Shown: positions 47,301 through 55,977 of the stretch, in pieces
How positions within the stretch are numbered: position 1 is the first letter of the stretch
Layout of the letters: each line of letters begins with the position of its first letter
Assembly: GCF_018320785.1 (NCBI RefSeq)
Contig: NC_054885.1
Coordinates: 8,196,921-8,260,920, forward strand
Direction: 5' to 3'
Source of the DNA: Cheilinus undulatus
Taxonomy: Eukaryota; Chordata; Actinopteri; Labriformes; Labridae
DNA: 64,000 nucleotides
Position numbers and translations under genes: made by a program
The notes under the pieces: generated by a model
The model's input: the letters and a program-made list of their open reading frames with translations, nothing else
What the model was told of the DNA's origin: nothing
Database searches by the model: none

Positions 47301-50300
47301 GAGTACATTATAGTGGGTCCATACCCTTTTTAAGGGGGATGTGGGACTGAGAATGTTTCTTTGATTAAGTTTATTGTACTATTAATCATCTGCAGTGCCT
47401 TCAGAAAGTATTCAGACTCCCTTCACTTTTGTTATTTTGCTACCCAAAAAGTAAAAAATACATGTATTCTTACTGATTCACACTCTGTACCGTATTATGA
47501 CAAAATAAAAACCATAATGTTTTGGAAAATTCATTTAAGATAAAAACTGAAATATCACATCAACATAAATATTCAGACCCTTTGCAAAACACTTAAAATT
47601 TTGCTCAAGTTCTTCCCATTTCTCTGAATCTTTGAGATGTTTATACACCAGTTTTAATTTTGGCAGCTATTTCTAATTTTAATCTTAGTTTTAGTCTTTA
47701 AATGAAATGTATTTTAGTTTTAGTCATATTTTAGTCATTTCTATCCTTTTTAGTTTTAGTCTAGTTTTGGTCGACGAAAACTTGAAACATTTTAGTTTAG
47801 TTTTAGTCCATTAAAAAGTTCTATTTTTGTTAGTCTTAGTCCAATTTTTGTCATGGAAAAAAAGGCTGTCAATGAACATTTTAGTTGTTGTTTTAGTCGA
47901 CGAAATTAACACTGTTATACACCTTGGTCAGAGTCCACCTGTGGAAAATTAAACTGATTGGACAGAATTTGGAAAGGCACACTCCTCTTTATAGAAGGCC
48001 CAACTGCTGACAATGCATATCAGAGCAAAAACCAAGCCATGAGGTCAAAGGAACTTCCAGCAGAGCTCAGAGACAGGATTGCCGCAAAGCACAGATCTGG
48101 GGAATGATACAGATATCTCTGCTGCACTGAAGGTTCCCCAGAGCACAGTGGCCTCAATGATTCTCAAATGGAAGAAGTTTTGCACAACCAGGACATTGTC
48201 GCCCAGCCAAACTGAGCAGTCAGGCTAAGGGCCTTAGGAGGAGAGGTGACCAAGAACCCTATGGTTACTCTGACTGAGCTCCAAAGATCCTGTGAGGAGA
48301 TGGGACAAATTTCCAGAAGAGCAACCATCACGGCAGCCCTCCACTGATCTGGGCTAATGGCTTGACTCTCTCAGCGCAAAACACACAAAAGCCCACAAAC
48401 TCCACGTGGGCTTTGGTGTGTTTTATAGAAACATCTCAGCGAAGATCAAGAGAAATGGGAGGAACCTGAAACAAATTTCAAGTGTTTTTGAAAAGGGTCA
48501 GAATACTTGTCAATGTGATATTTCAGTTAGTCATTTTTTATACATTTGCAAAAATTTCTAAAATTCTATTTTCACTTTGTCATGATGGAGAAGTGTAAAT
48601 TAATGAGAATAAAAATATTTTTTTTGACTGTAGCATCAGGCTGCAACATAAAAAATAAAAAAGTGAAGGGGGTCTGAATACTTTCTGAAGGCTCTAAAAT
48701 AACATGGGTTCATTTTTAATCATGTGGTGTATGTTTGGCTACTTCTGACATGAATGAAGCAAACTGTTCCTTATCAATCATCAATCATCTGTTCGTACCT
48801 GCTGCTGTCCTGCTCCGTGGTGCTGCAGGTCGACCCCCACACGTCCAGCAGACTCCCCCCAGACGACGTCGACGACGCCAGAGACGGCCTCTTATCCAGC
48901 AGCCCCCCTGAACCCCCACTGGAGCTCTTGGTTCTAAACAGCTTACTGAGCCGGACCTTCAGGGACCCTCCTTTCCTCGACTTCCCTCTTGGCGTCTTCT
49001 CTCCCTCTCTCCCCCCTCCTGCTCCCATCTCCCCCTCCAGGACCACCAAAGGGGAGGCGCAGCGACCTCCAGAAGCCAAGCCGAGTTTGGGGGTGGTGGC
49101 GCGGCTCTGGGGCTGGGAGCGGGACTGGTGCTGGTGTGGGGGGCGCGGACTGGGGGCAAGGCTGGAGGACGGGAGCGAGTCTGGGGACATCTGGAGGGCC
49201 GCTGCAGCCTGAGGGGGCTGTGGGTGGATAGTGGGGTAAAGACAGGGGGGGTTGGTGGTGTTGATGGTGGGACGGGGGTCTACACAACTGGGAAGGGACA
49301 CCGTAGCACCCAGTACCGCTAGCGAAGATCGGCAGGACTGATCAGTGCAGACCCCCGCCTCCTCCGCCAGCCTGTGGACCTGCTGCATCAGACCGCTCAG
49401 TGTCCCACTGGAGAACACAGGTCCCGCGCCCTCCGATGTCCCCCCTATGACCCCCATCCTGTCTCCTTTTTCAGACTCCCCCATATCCCCCCTGTCCCCT
49501 CCCTCCTCAAGTCCACCAACCTCTTCAGACCCCAGACCCTCCAGGACCAGCAGGGCATCACTAGTCTCACTAGGATCCTCGCCCCCTGTCCCTGAGGCCA
49601 GTACACTGTGACATGAGCATCCCCCACTTCCTCCCCCAACCCCTTCCTTCCCTTCACCCAGCTGACCCAGCCTCCGTGCCAGTGCTAGGACCGGGTCTTC
49701 TCCTCCAGACGTACAGGTTTTTCTAGGTTCCAGCAGGCCCAGACGCAGGGCTTGGTCCAGCAGACCTGGAGGCCACTTAGCCAACCGGTCAGTCAGCAAG
49801 CGGTGTCGGTGGCACAGGGCCGACCCAGGCTCAGAGTCCAGAGCCGGGATGCCCTGTGATGTCTGTGATCCATCAGACCCCTTTGACAGTCTGAGTACCG
49901 GGTGCCACTGTAGTATCTGTGGCTGCTGTGACTGCAGGTTTTCCTCTGCAGAGGGGGTGCAATGTGAGTTTTGGTCCCGACCACCTCCAGGCCCGGGACC
50001 AGCTGTTGTGCTACCAGGACCAGGACCTGATCCAGAGTCTAGCTGCTGTCTCTGCCTCTCTGCCTCCTCCTGGAGAAACCCTGGGGGCGGCTGCTCCAGA
50101 CCACACTCGAGGATCCGGTCTCCGGAGCGCAGCAGGTTCTGAAACACCATCAGCTGCGCTCTCGACCCGTGCCCCCCTGAACCGTGTTGAACCGGGTAGT
50201 CCACAAACCTCTGGGCCGCTACGGCAAAGTCCTCTGGCGGCGGAGGGGACAGCGGAGCCTCCGAGCCCGGCGAGGCCTGCGTCAGCATCAGTCCGCCGTC

Positions 50301-50549
50301 CAGCTCTCCTTTCCCGGGGAGCGGCGAGCTGTAGTGCGGGGAGGCCGAGCCGAGGCCTGGCGAGGGGCCGCTGGGGTCCAGATCAAAGCCGCCGCCGTGG
50401 TGACCCAGCACGGACTTCACGGGCCCGAAGCCTCCGCCTCCGGATATCAGGTCGTCGGGCTCGTCCAGCCGGTCGTACTCAGCCGCGGAGACGAGCCGCA
50501 TGAGGACGAAGTCTGGAGACAGCTGGTCTTTCTGCTGCGCGTCGTTCAT
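29387..50549 (-). CDS. socs7: Suppressor of cytokine signaling 7, nine coding exons
   Basis: SOCS7 is an SH2-containing adaptor that brings phosphotyrosine proteins to a Cullin-5/Elongin BC ubiquitin ligase. Exons in transcript order: 50549-48799, 44878-44820, 43137-43033, 42917-42780, 42689-42550, 42450-42282, 41588-41460, 32467-32332, 29507-29387. All are GT-AG and in phase, giving 915 residues against 581 in human. The excess is in exon 1 (583 codons, Gly/Pro/Ser-rich), which still has the family motifs SETSDALLVLEGLGSEE and SLKVRLSKLFRTKSSSGGSG. Middle exons give SAFSPVPFTPAFTG, ETVSLVDVDISRRG and PPTPPPPPRRSLSLL, matching human. The SH2 domain starts at CGWYWGPMNWEDAE (residue 732), with the phosphate-binding Arg at 759 in GSFLVRDSSD. 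The SOCS box has a BC box SLQHLCRFCIRQ (851-862) and Cul5 box LPLP (872-875). The end is TPLISYLRKFYYYDPEEEI. Introns range from 90 bp to 9.0 kb; the largest (32468-41459) contains a PIM-like gene. The start ATG sits at the edge of a CpG-rich block. Confidence 0.93.
29648..29884. mobile_element. Tc1/mariner-type MITE, diverged
   Basis: Left end tgtcctgtgaaaaggtattt and the reverse complement of the right end (ctacagtactggggaaaagt, then atttgctctgctcc) form imperfect inverted termini of a known fish Tc1/mariner MITE type. No reading frame. In socs7 intron 8. Confidence 0.55.
30160..30640. repeat. Fragments of fish DNA-transposon repeats
   Basis: tagggatgataatcgagaac with tggttccagttgagaac at 30172-30210, and tagggatgcacaatattatc with ggtatcggcagatat at 30522-30560, are phrases of common dispersed fish elements. 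Neither copy has two ends. Similar pieces occur at 27333-27410 (ggatgggtatcgaaatctg). Confidence 0.4.
31090..31605. mobile_element. hAT-type non-autonomous element of the gggctgggcaat group
   Basis: The interior carries aatgtaattgcaactat, tgcaatttcaatttgcaat and, at the right, ctgcgatgtgaaaattgcag, gaggctatattgcgatttaa and cttgcccagcccta. Related to 34352-34883 and to the split copy around 58325-59430. In socs7 intron 8. Confidence 0.55.
33640..34085 (-). repeat. Dispersed repeat, copy B (inverted partner of 26905-27310)
   Basis: Reverse complement of copy A in all its conserved blocks (for example ggaggttggtgagacagac and caaatgatctggatctc). It lies in socs7 intron 7. Both copies would be in one socs7 primary transcript if the 3' UTR reaches copy A. 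Confidence 0.7.
34352..34883. mobile_element. hAT-type non-autonomous element of the gggctgggcaat group
   Basis: Left end actagggctgaataatttg and right end attaattgcccagccctag are inverted. The interior shares tgatatgaactgttgtat-like sequence with 59200-59225 and gaaaattgcagcaggctata with 31530-31555. A second internal start (actagggctgaacaattgtg, 34519) suggests one copy inside or beside another. Confidence 0.65.
35290..35460. repeat. Fragment of the actcaagtaaaagta repeat, left of the PIM-like gene
   Basis: tttacttttacttgagtag here is the reverse complement of ctactcaagtaaaagtaaa-type sequence at 37618-37645 and 38145-38165 on the other side of the kinase gene. Class unknown. Confidence 0.5.
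36097..37320 (-). CDS. PIM-like serine/threonine kinase, intronless
   Basis: One uninterrupted 407-codon frame with stop at 36099-36097. Residues 1-150 are a low-complexity, strongly basic leader (RKRKSPEEAKEKTKKRRK, then PKKRSR near 111-116) that looks like nuclear localisation signal. The kinase domain follows: P-loop GAGTFGSV at 158-165, VAIK lysine 180, hinge-region ERPVSAMDLYDYM typical of PIM kinases, HRD at 278-280 with K282 and N285, DFG at 301-303, and RLHPWLN at the end. PPE replaces APE at 325-327, and the usual DxW aspartate is replaced by Thr (TTVWQVGIILY, 339-349). All residues needed for phosphotransfer are present, so it is probably active. Teleosts carry many PIM-like copies. 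Lack of introns and placement inside socs7 intron 7, on the same strand, suggest a retrocopy. I give no orthologue symbol because the teleost family is large. Confidence 0.88.
   Translation of the reverse strand: MKPRTLKSASQKRPRISPNTGCCCVTCEFVSNDRITIRPLVPGGIVYAGQDYADFTEKDPVCKSGSGDQDTRKRKSPEEAKEKTKKRRKIAAPLKKAKGVKRKCPNDNIEPKKRSRVSEQEEAVRSSPESSEKRETSTVASSSREDFEEKYQQLNALGAGTFGSVYAGYRRRDLIPVAIKRLPKDTDQEYIGTIPLEVAIMQKLTHEQEVRKSAAISLLDYYDLEDELILILERPVSAMDLYDYMADKNRALNEEESQTILKQLIEGVLELQSKKVFHRDIKLENILIDTSSDVPRARLIDFGLSCFSEKSSEYQLFYGTLDHIPPEFQKRGSYTAGPTTVWQVGIILYNLMHWGKSDFVTSKFLCRKISISADLSPGCQDILNLCLRRDPDLRPSLEELRLHPWLN
37560..38441. repeat. Repeat fragments upstream of the PIM-like gene
   Basis: Contains aggtttataaggtttaaggt short tandem, actcaagtaaaagtaaaaag (37618), a further actcaagtaaaagcac copy (38148), and an inverted copy of the MITE at 27966-28378 (38236-38441). 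The stretch 37700-38080 shows nothing I recognise. Confidence 0.5.
38442..40380. other. socs7 intron 7, no gene seen
   Basis: Mixed unique and AT-rich sequence, with no exon, RNA gene or bounded element recognised. The short piece cttgggaaactaaaattgcccagcactac near 38534 resembles the end of the gggctgggcaat-type elements. Confidence 0.4.
40390..41070. repeat. Two copies of a ~145-bp segment, about 545 bp apart
   Basis: 40390-40541 and 40936-41063 align: gagctggctggctgaacag against gaactggctgggtgaacag, then ttatttataatttc(c/t)tcag, tctaatct, ctgccagtgtt and acttcctg(t/a)ttcatgg. Either an old segmental duplication within the intron or two insertions of one unknown repeat. Confidence 0.7.
43640..44460. 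repeat. Degenerate minisatellite, about 25-30 bp unit
   Basis: Some thirty variants of cagagaaagtttcatacaca, spaced irregularly, in socs7 intron 2. Unit sequence and spacing are too variable for a CRISPR-like or coding array. Confidence 0.8.
45010..45310 (+). repeat. Polypurine tract
   Basis: About 300 bp almost purely A/G on the plus strand (units such as gaagaagaaaagagg and ggaagaaataagaaaac). In the socs7 transcript it is a polypyrimidine run. The Phe/Ser/Leu-rich opposite frame is an artefact. Confidence 0.8.
45780..46960 (+). mobile_element. Tc1-like transposon with nearly complete, broken transposase
   Basis: An ATG at 45806 starts MGKKKDLCCQKASNS. After a shift, 45870-46388 carries the second helix-turn-helix (ISGKIKRDHRTVKKSV), the region RKVSARQIHRIKRAA and the first catalytic-Asp block (VLFTNECRATLDSSDGG, where Asp is weakened). 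After another shift, 46342-46716 gives GVNMPSAKHIEFL, FIHGDAPSHAA (second Asp) and PQSSPDLNPIENLLSILK (third acid). At least two frameshifts inactivate it. Right end near cctgtgcaaatattttggaa, cagtgca. In socs7 intron 1. Confidence 0.85.
47393..48694 (+). mobile_element. Internally deleted Tc1-like element, interrupted by a hAT MITE
   Basis: Left terminus cagtgccttcagaaagtatt with cagactcccttcact and right terminus agtgaagggggtctgaatac with tttctgaaggct are inverted repeats. From about 48040 the transposase N-terminus can be followed (AMRSKELPAELRDRIAAKH-like, broken), then sequence jumps near 48360 to the right end, so the catalytic part is deleted. A 266-bp element is inserted at 47649-47914. 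Confidence 0.85.
47649..47914. mobile_element. hAT MITE nested in the Tc1-like element
   Basis: Termini cagttttaattttg and (reverse strand) CAGTGTTAATTTCG. Exact 8-bp target duplication ttatacac at 47641-47648 and 47915-47922, which fixes both boundaries. The interior is rich in ttttagttttagtc. Younger than its host element. Confidence 0.92.
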
Positions 50550-50960
50550 GCTGACAGGCTAACGTTAGCTCGGCAGCTAAACGGCTCCGCTCTTACATAA
50601 CAGCAGAGAAATAAACACTAACGGAGCTAGCCGAGGCTAGCTGCTGCATCCTCCCCGATAACCGGGCTCCCCACCGAGCACGGACCCACAGCCGGTCCCA
50701 ACCGGCTCGTGACGGTAACGGCTCCGCGAAACGACGTCAGAACATGAAGAGACATGAGAAACCCGCCCGGTGCTGTCAGCCGCTCGGTAATGTTAGCTCG
50801 CTGTTAGCCTCCTACCGACTCATCCTCCGGTCAGACAACATGGATGTGATGATGGAGGGGGGCGCGCGCGGGGCGGCTGCGCAGCGGCGGCATCAATAAT
50901 CGATCAGCGCTGATTGATAAACGGAGGCTCGGTGGACCCCGAATCTGAAACCTCCATCTG
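50550..50960 (-). promoter_or_regulatory. socs7: CpG-rich promoter and 5' UTR region of socs7
   Basis: CpG density rises sharply from within exon 1 (about 50150) to about 50960, with gcgcgcgcggggcggctgcg at 50860-50880, against an AT-rich background. It surrounds the socs7 start codon at 50549. No TATA box stands out. Transcription start not determined. Confidence 0.6.
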
Positions 50961-51027
50961 CAAAACACCTCCCGGTATCGGAGAGCCTCCGTCACTACCG
51001 GGGTCTCTCTACCTCCCTCTCTCTCTC

Positions 51028-51085
51028 CGTGAGTGTGTGTGTGTGTGTGTGAGAAAGAGAGAGAGCGAGAGAGGAAGAGAGCAAC
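51028..51085. repeat. (GT)n-(GA)n microsatellite
   Basis: gtgtgtgtgtgtgtgtgtg followed by agaaagagagagagcgagag just upstream of the socs7 CpG block. Confidence 0.9.
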
Positions 51086-51257
51086 AAATGAACACAAACA
51101 CCGACAGCCTGATTAATACTTTAGTTTTATTCACACACAGAATAATAACGTCTACAATATTGAGAAGCACTTTATTTTAGTGGGCCCTAATTACCAAGTA
51201 AATTTATAGCGATGATTGGTAATTATCAAGTAATAAGTTGGTATTTACCCATAACCC

Positions 51258-52637
51258 CAGGGGCGTAGCACAGGGGGGAAAAGGGTACTGATTCCCCGGG
51301 CCCACAGTAGGGAGGGGCCCTTGAGATGCCTGTATGGAAGCCCATTTGGGTCAAGTAAAAGAAAAAAAAAGGAGGAAAGTACATAAATTCTTGAAAGAAA
51401 CTTCTAAGTCATAACTATGAAATAAAGGGTCATAATTGTAAGATTAAAAAGTCATAAATATGAGATAAAAAGTCAAAGTTATGAGATAAAAAGTCATGAT
51501 AAGGAGATAAAAAGTTAGAGTTATGAGATAAAAAGTCATGATTAGGAGATAAAAAGTCAGAGTTATGACATAAAAAGTCATAATAATAAGATAAAATGTC
51601 AAAGTTATGCGATAGAAAGTCATGATTATGAGATAAAAAGTCAGAGTTATGAGATAAAAAGTCATGATTTTGAGATAAAAAGTCAGAGTTATGACATAAA
51701 AAGTCATAATAATAAGATAAAATGTCAAAGTTATGCGATAGAAAGTCATGATTTTGAGATAAAAAGTCAGAGCTATGAGATAAAAAGTCATAATTATGAA
51801 AAAAAGTCAGAGTTATGAGATTAAAGTCATGATTATAAGAAAAAAAAGCCAGTTATGAGATAAAGTCATGATAATAAGATAAACAGTCATAATGAGATAA
51901 AAAGTCAGAGTTTTTAAGATAAAAAGTCATAATGAGATAAAAAGTAAGAGTTATGAGATAAAAGTCATGATAATAAGATAAAAAGTCAGTTATAAGTTAA
52001 AACGTCAAATAATGAGATAAAAAGTCAGAATTATGAGTTAAAAAGTCATTATGATATAAAGAGAATTAGAGGAATAAAGTAATAATAATGAGACACAAAG
52101 TCAAGATTATGAATTAAAAATTCTAAATACATAAAAAGTTATAAATGACTTAATTACTTTTATCTCATAATTTTGATTTTGTATCTTATAATTATGATTT
52201 TTTTTATCTCTTCAATCTTATAATTATGACTCTGGATTTCTGTTTTTTAATTTCCTTACCTTCACATTTTTCTGTTTTAAGTGGTGGAAATGGACTTCCG
52301 TATGCCTACCATGAAAAGTGTTTTTATTCAATTTTTCTTAATAATTAGTGTCATTATTGTATCAAAAGTGACTAAATGAATCAGTCAACAGACTGAAATT
52401 TGTATCAAATAGAGTAAAATACAATTCTGGGGGGCCCTCTCTTAAAAAGTCCAAATAGTGTGGTCCAGCACTACAAAGTAAAAAAGTGCTCATAAACTGG
52501 AAATTATGGTGAAAAATAAATCAAAATGCATATATATTTGTCAAAATGATGCAACATTTGTTGCTTCGCTAGCCGGCCTAAGGGGAGCCCTGTGTAATAT
52601 TCTTTCTAGGGGCCCTAAATCCCTAGCTACACCCCTG
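51258..52637. mobile_element. Non-autonomous hAT-like element with internal 21/42-bp minisatellite
   Basis: Left terminus caggggcgtagca and right terminus tagctacacccctg are inverted, flanked by cataaccc (51250-51257) and cagacccc (52638-52645), 6 of 8 matching. 51420-52140 is a tandem array of gagataaaaagtcagagtta with tgagataaaaagtcatgat units. The array is responsible for the long repetitive minus-strand frame at 51444-51791. Relatives at 16345-17463 and 63547 onwards. Confidence 0.75.
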
Positions 52638-52734
52638 CAGACCCCCTTACCCTACCAATCACATCGTTTTAAATTGATTTTAGTATTACAAATTTTCTAA
52701 AGTTTTATCTAGGGACCTGGGAGCTTCTCTAGAC

Positions 52735-53673
52735 CAGTAGTTCTCAACCGTTTCAGTCTGTGACCCCCAAAATAAAGGTGCCAGAGACCAGAGACCAGAG
52801 GCCAGAGGCCAGAGACCAGCCCCCCCCGAAGATGGTTGATCAGAGCCATGCACATTCAAGAACAGTCATGTGCAGACAAGGTCACCTCTTAGGGGAAAAA
52901 AATCATGGTCCATGGTCCATTGTAAGGTTTAGTTGTGGTATTTTATATTTACCTGAATAATAACCACTCTTAAATGTAAGAAAAATGTAAGTCCTTTACA
53001 ATGGCCAAAAAAAAAAAAGTGGGAAAGGTGGTGAAATTGGATTTTTAAAGTAGCAGAAATGAGTTAGATATGCCAAAAATAAGACAAAAGTGACAATACA
53101 GCAAAAAAAAAAAAAAAAGGCAAAAATGAGTTAAAGTGGCAAAAATGGGCATATTTAGTGGTAAGAGGGAATTCAAGAGTGGCTGAAATGGCGTTAAAGT
53201 GGCAAAAATCGATGGAACTTCGGTGAAATGGGATGGAAATTGATATAAACTGGCAAAAAAGGGTTAGCTGAGCCAGAAAAAGTCAGAATGTGGCAAAAAA
53301 ATGGGCATATCAAATTGTGAAATGTGACTTTAAAAGTGGTTGAAGGGTTTAACAGTAGCAAAAATGCGTCAACAGGGCCAACAATAGGCAGAGATTTGCA
53401 AGATTCGGTTTATAAGTGGCAGAAATAGGGGGGAAAAAGTGGTGGAAAGGGTTTAAAATTGACTAAAAAAAAGGGTTTTAAGTTGCAAAAATGTGTTAAA
53501 ATTGATAAAATTGGTGGGAAAAAGTGATGAAGATGGGTTAAAATTTGACAAATTGGTGTAAGTGGCAACAGTGTAATTTAAAAATGTTTTCAGTTTTTTA
53601 AGGCATCTGGAGACCCCCTCTCAGTGTCTCGCCACCCCCAATGGGGTCCTGACCCCAACATTGAGAACCCCTG
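52735..53673. mobile_element. Non-autonomous hAT element with internal minisatellite
   Basis: Left terminus cagtagttctcaaccgttt and right terminus attgagaacccctg, flanked by ctctagac (52727-52734) and ccctagac (53674-53681), one mismatch in 8. The interior 52985-53560 is a degenerate array of aaagtggcaaaaatgggtta units. Confidence 0.88.
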
Positions 53674-53681
53674 CCCTAGAC

Positions 53682-54651
53682 CACTTATTCAACTTAACAA
53701 TGGTCTTATCTTTTCTTAAATTTATCACCCATTTTAAACCAAATGTGAATGGGGCTTTTACGAAAACCAACTGATTTAGTAAGGAGAAATTTTATTGTTT
53801 TTCAATACTCTTATTCCCAAAGAGCCCATGCCCTTCACAGCGCTCTTATCAGAGTGCTTTTACCTCGACCATTTAACCCTAACACTAGTAACAGTGATAT
53901 TTCTCTGGTAATTAGCTGGTATTTTACCCTGACCCTCTAACCCTAACCCAAAACATTTCTTGAAAATGACTCAGGAAGGGGGTATTAGTGTGTCTTCATG
54001 TTAGACCAGTTGAGAATCGCTGATTTAATGGGCCAAATCGAGAAATTGCCAGGGCATTATCAAGCAACTTACAAACTGATCTTATTCCTAAAATAACAAA
54101 AAAAACCCACTAAATTACCAGTGAACTGCCACACTATTACTAGAGTAAGGGTTAGGGCCATGATATTATTTGTGTTAGGGGGTCAGAGTAAAATACCAAC
54201 TCGAAGAACTGCCATACATTTGTTAGGAATTACTTGAAAATTAATACATTATTACTAAGTAAATACTTCCATAATATTACAATATTCACAAGTTATTACT
54301 TGAATATTCAAAATAATTGGCAGATAATTTACACCTTATTTTAAAAAAACCTAGACAGTTACTATTTATTGCTATAAAATTACTAGGTAATTAGAGCAAA
54401 CTACTTCCACCCACTTTCTCCATAAGTCATTACTTGATTATCAACCTGAAGGATAAAAGCTTAATTAACTAGAATTTTTATTAGACTTTCAAAAGTCATT
54501 ATTACTATTTTTTAAAGTTTTTTTTTTTTTACTTTTTTAATGGTATTATTTGTCAATTAAAAAAATAGACCCAGCTACTTTAACTCTCCCATCCAAGTAT
54601 TAACCAGGCCCAACCCTTTTTAGTTTTTGTGATCAGAAAAGATCTGGTGTG
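53682..54651. other. Intergenic, no gene seen
   Basis: AT-rich with scattered ccctaaccctaac-like pieces (53876-53950) and repeated ttactaagtaaat/attacttgataa phrases (54230-54430). No coding or RNA feature recognised. Confidence 0.4.
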
Positions 54652-54659
54652 TTCTAGGT

Positions 54660-54942
54660 CACTGGTTCTAAACTGGTTGAGCCACGGGACCCACCATCAG
54701 CTCCTCAAGGAAAATTGTAACCAAATTTTGGAGATTTTTTTTTAAGTAAGGTCATATTTTATTTGGGGTCAGTCAATCAGATGTATAGCTTGGGCCTAAG
54801 ACAGTACAAAAGATGCAACAAAACAATGAAACAAGACAAAAATTCATGTTTTTTTTAAAAAGACAATTTGGCGCAATTTTTTTTCCCAGGCATACAGCTG
54901 CGACCCACTTTTGGGTCCCAACCCACCAGTTGAGAACCACTG
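54660..54942. mobile_element. Non-autonomous hAT element with exact target duplication
   Basis: Left terminus cactggttctaaactgg and reverse-strand right terminus CAGTGGTTCTCAACTGG, flanked by exact ttctaggt at 54652-54659 and 54943-54950. No internal repeat array. Confidence 0.92.
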
Positions 54943-54950
54943 TTCTAGGT

Positions 54951-55310
54951 GGTATGGCTGTAAGCAAAGGGTGATATGGCTGGACAGAAGAGTGGTATGA
55001 CTGGAAGTGAGGTCGGTATGTCCGTAGGCAAAGGGTGGTATGGCTGAAAGCAAGATTGGAATGGTCATAAGCGAAAAGTGGAATGACTGGAAGCAAGGGT
55101 GGTATGGACATGAGTAAGAGTGGTGTGACTGGAAGCGAGGGTGTTGTGGCCAGAAGCAAAGGGTGATATGGCTGTAAGCAAGAGTGGAATGGCTGGAGGC
55201 AAAACGTGGTATGTCTGGAAAAAAAGGGTTGTTTGGCTGGATGCAGGGGTTGTAAAGTTAAGGGTTAAACAGTCAAAAGCAAAGGGTGGTATGGCCATAA
55301 GCACGCCAAC
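54951..55310. repeat. Minisatellite, about 26-bp unit
   Basis: About thirteen variants of aagggtggtatggctggaagc run to the right from the hAT element at 54660-54942. Confidence 0.85.
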
Positions 55311-55971
55311 CTTTATCATCAAAACGTAAAGGCAAGTGTGACTTAACCTATAATTGGGATGGGCTTTCATGCAACTTTCAAGGTATTTGACTAGGTATTT
55401 AATTAGTGCTGGACAATTAATCCAATTGACTTGCATAGCTGCATATAGGCTGCAATTATTTTTCAGTTAATATTTAAAGTCTTTTTAAAAAGGCCTGCAG
55501 AGAGGCCTTTAAGTTAACAGTGCAACTATTCCACTTTGTATAAATGCCTGTATTAAAAAAAAATGAATAACTTTAAATGGAAAAACTTTATTCTTTGTGA
55601 AAACATTGTGAGAGAAAACTTCAGATTGGGTATTTTTTCTGCTACTTAATATTTCAGTTTTGAGTAAGAAAACAAATCAAAACGAAAAAAAAAATTTCCT
55701 TGATAACCGAGCATGTAGACTCATGATCTTATTTGTGAACTGCATTTCAAAATTGTTTAGGATTATTGCATTTTCTCATTACCAAACAGAGTTATACTAA
55801 TTTAGACCTGCCTTTGTCAAAACATGCAGCCACAGGTTAGTAAAAGGAACTGGATCTATAACTAGGATGGGCTTCTATGTGAAGTTACGCCAACACTCCT
55901 ATCTGTTTGTTTGTGCATGTCCTAGTGGTCAGAAGAAGCAGCAGCAGCAGATGGTTCAGTACAATATAGAC

Positions 55972-55977
55972 TTTATT
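55972..55977 (-). terminator. kpnb1: Candidate polyadenylation signal of kpnb1 (AATAAA on minus strand)
   Basis: On the minus strand, AATAAAGTCTATATTGTACTG ends the non-repetitive stretch that runs down from the kpnb1 stop codon. Other AATAAA copies lie at 56565-56570 and 56739-56744. If this one is used the 3' UTR is about 3.5 kb. Confidence 0.45.

Noticed and set aside
49919-50600. Long plus-strand frames of 138 and 194 codons antisense to socs7
   Set aside because: GC-rich shadow frames of socs7 exon 1, without similarity or splice signals of their own.
51444-51791. Repetitive minus-strand frame with MTFYLI units
   Set aside because: Translation of the gagataaaaagtca minisatellite inside a hAT element.
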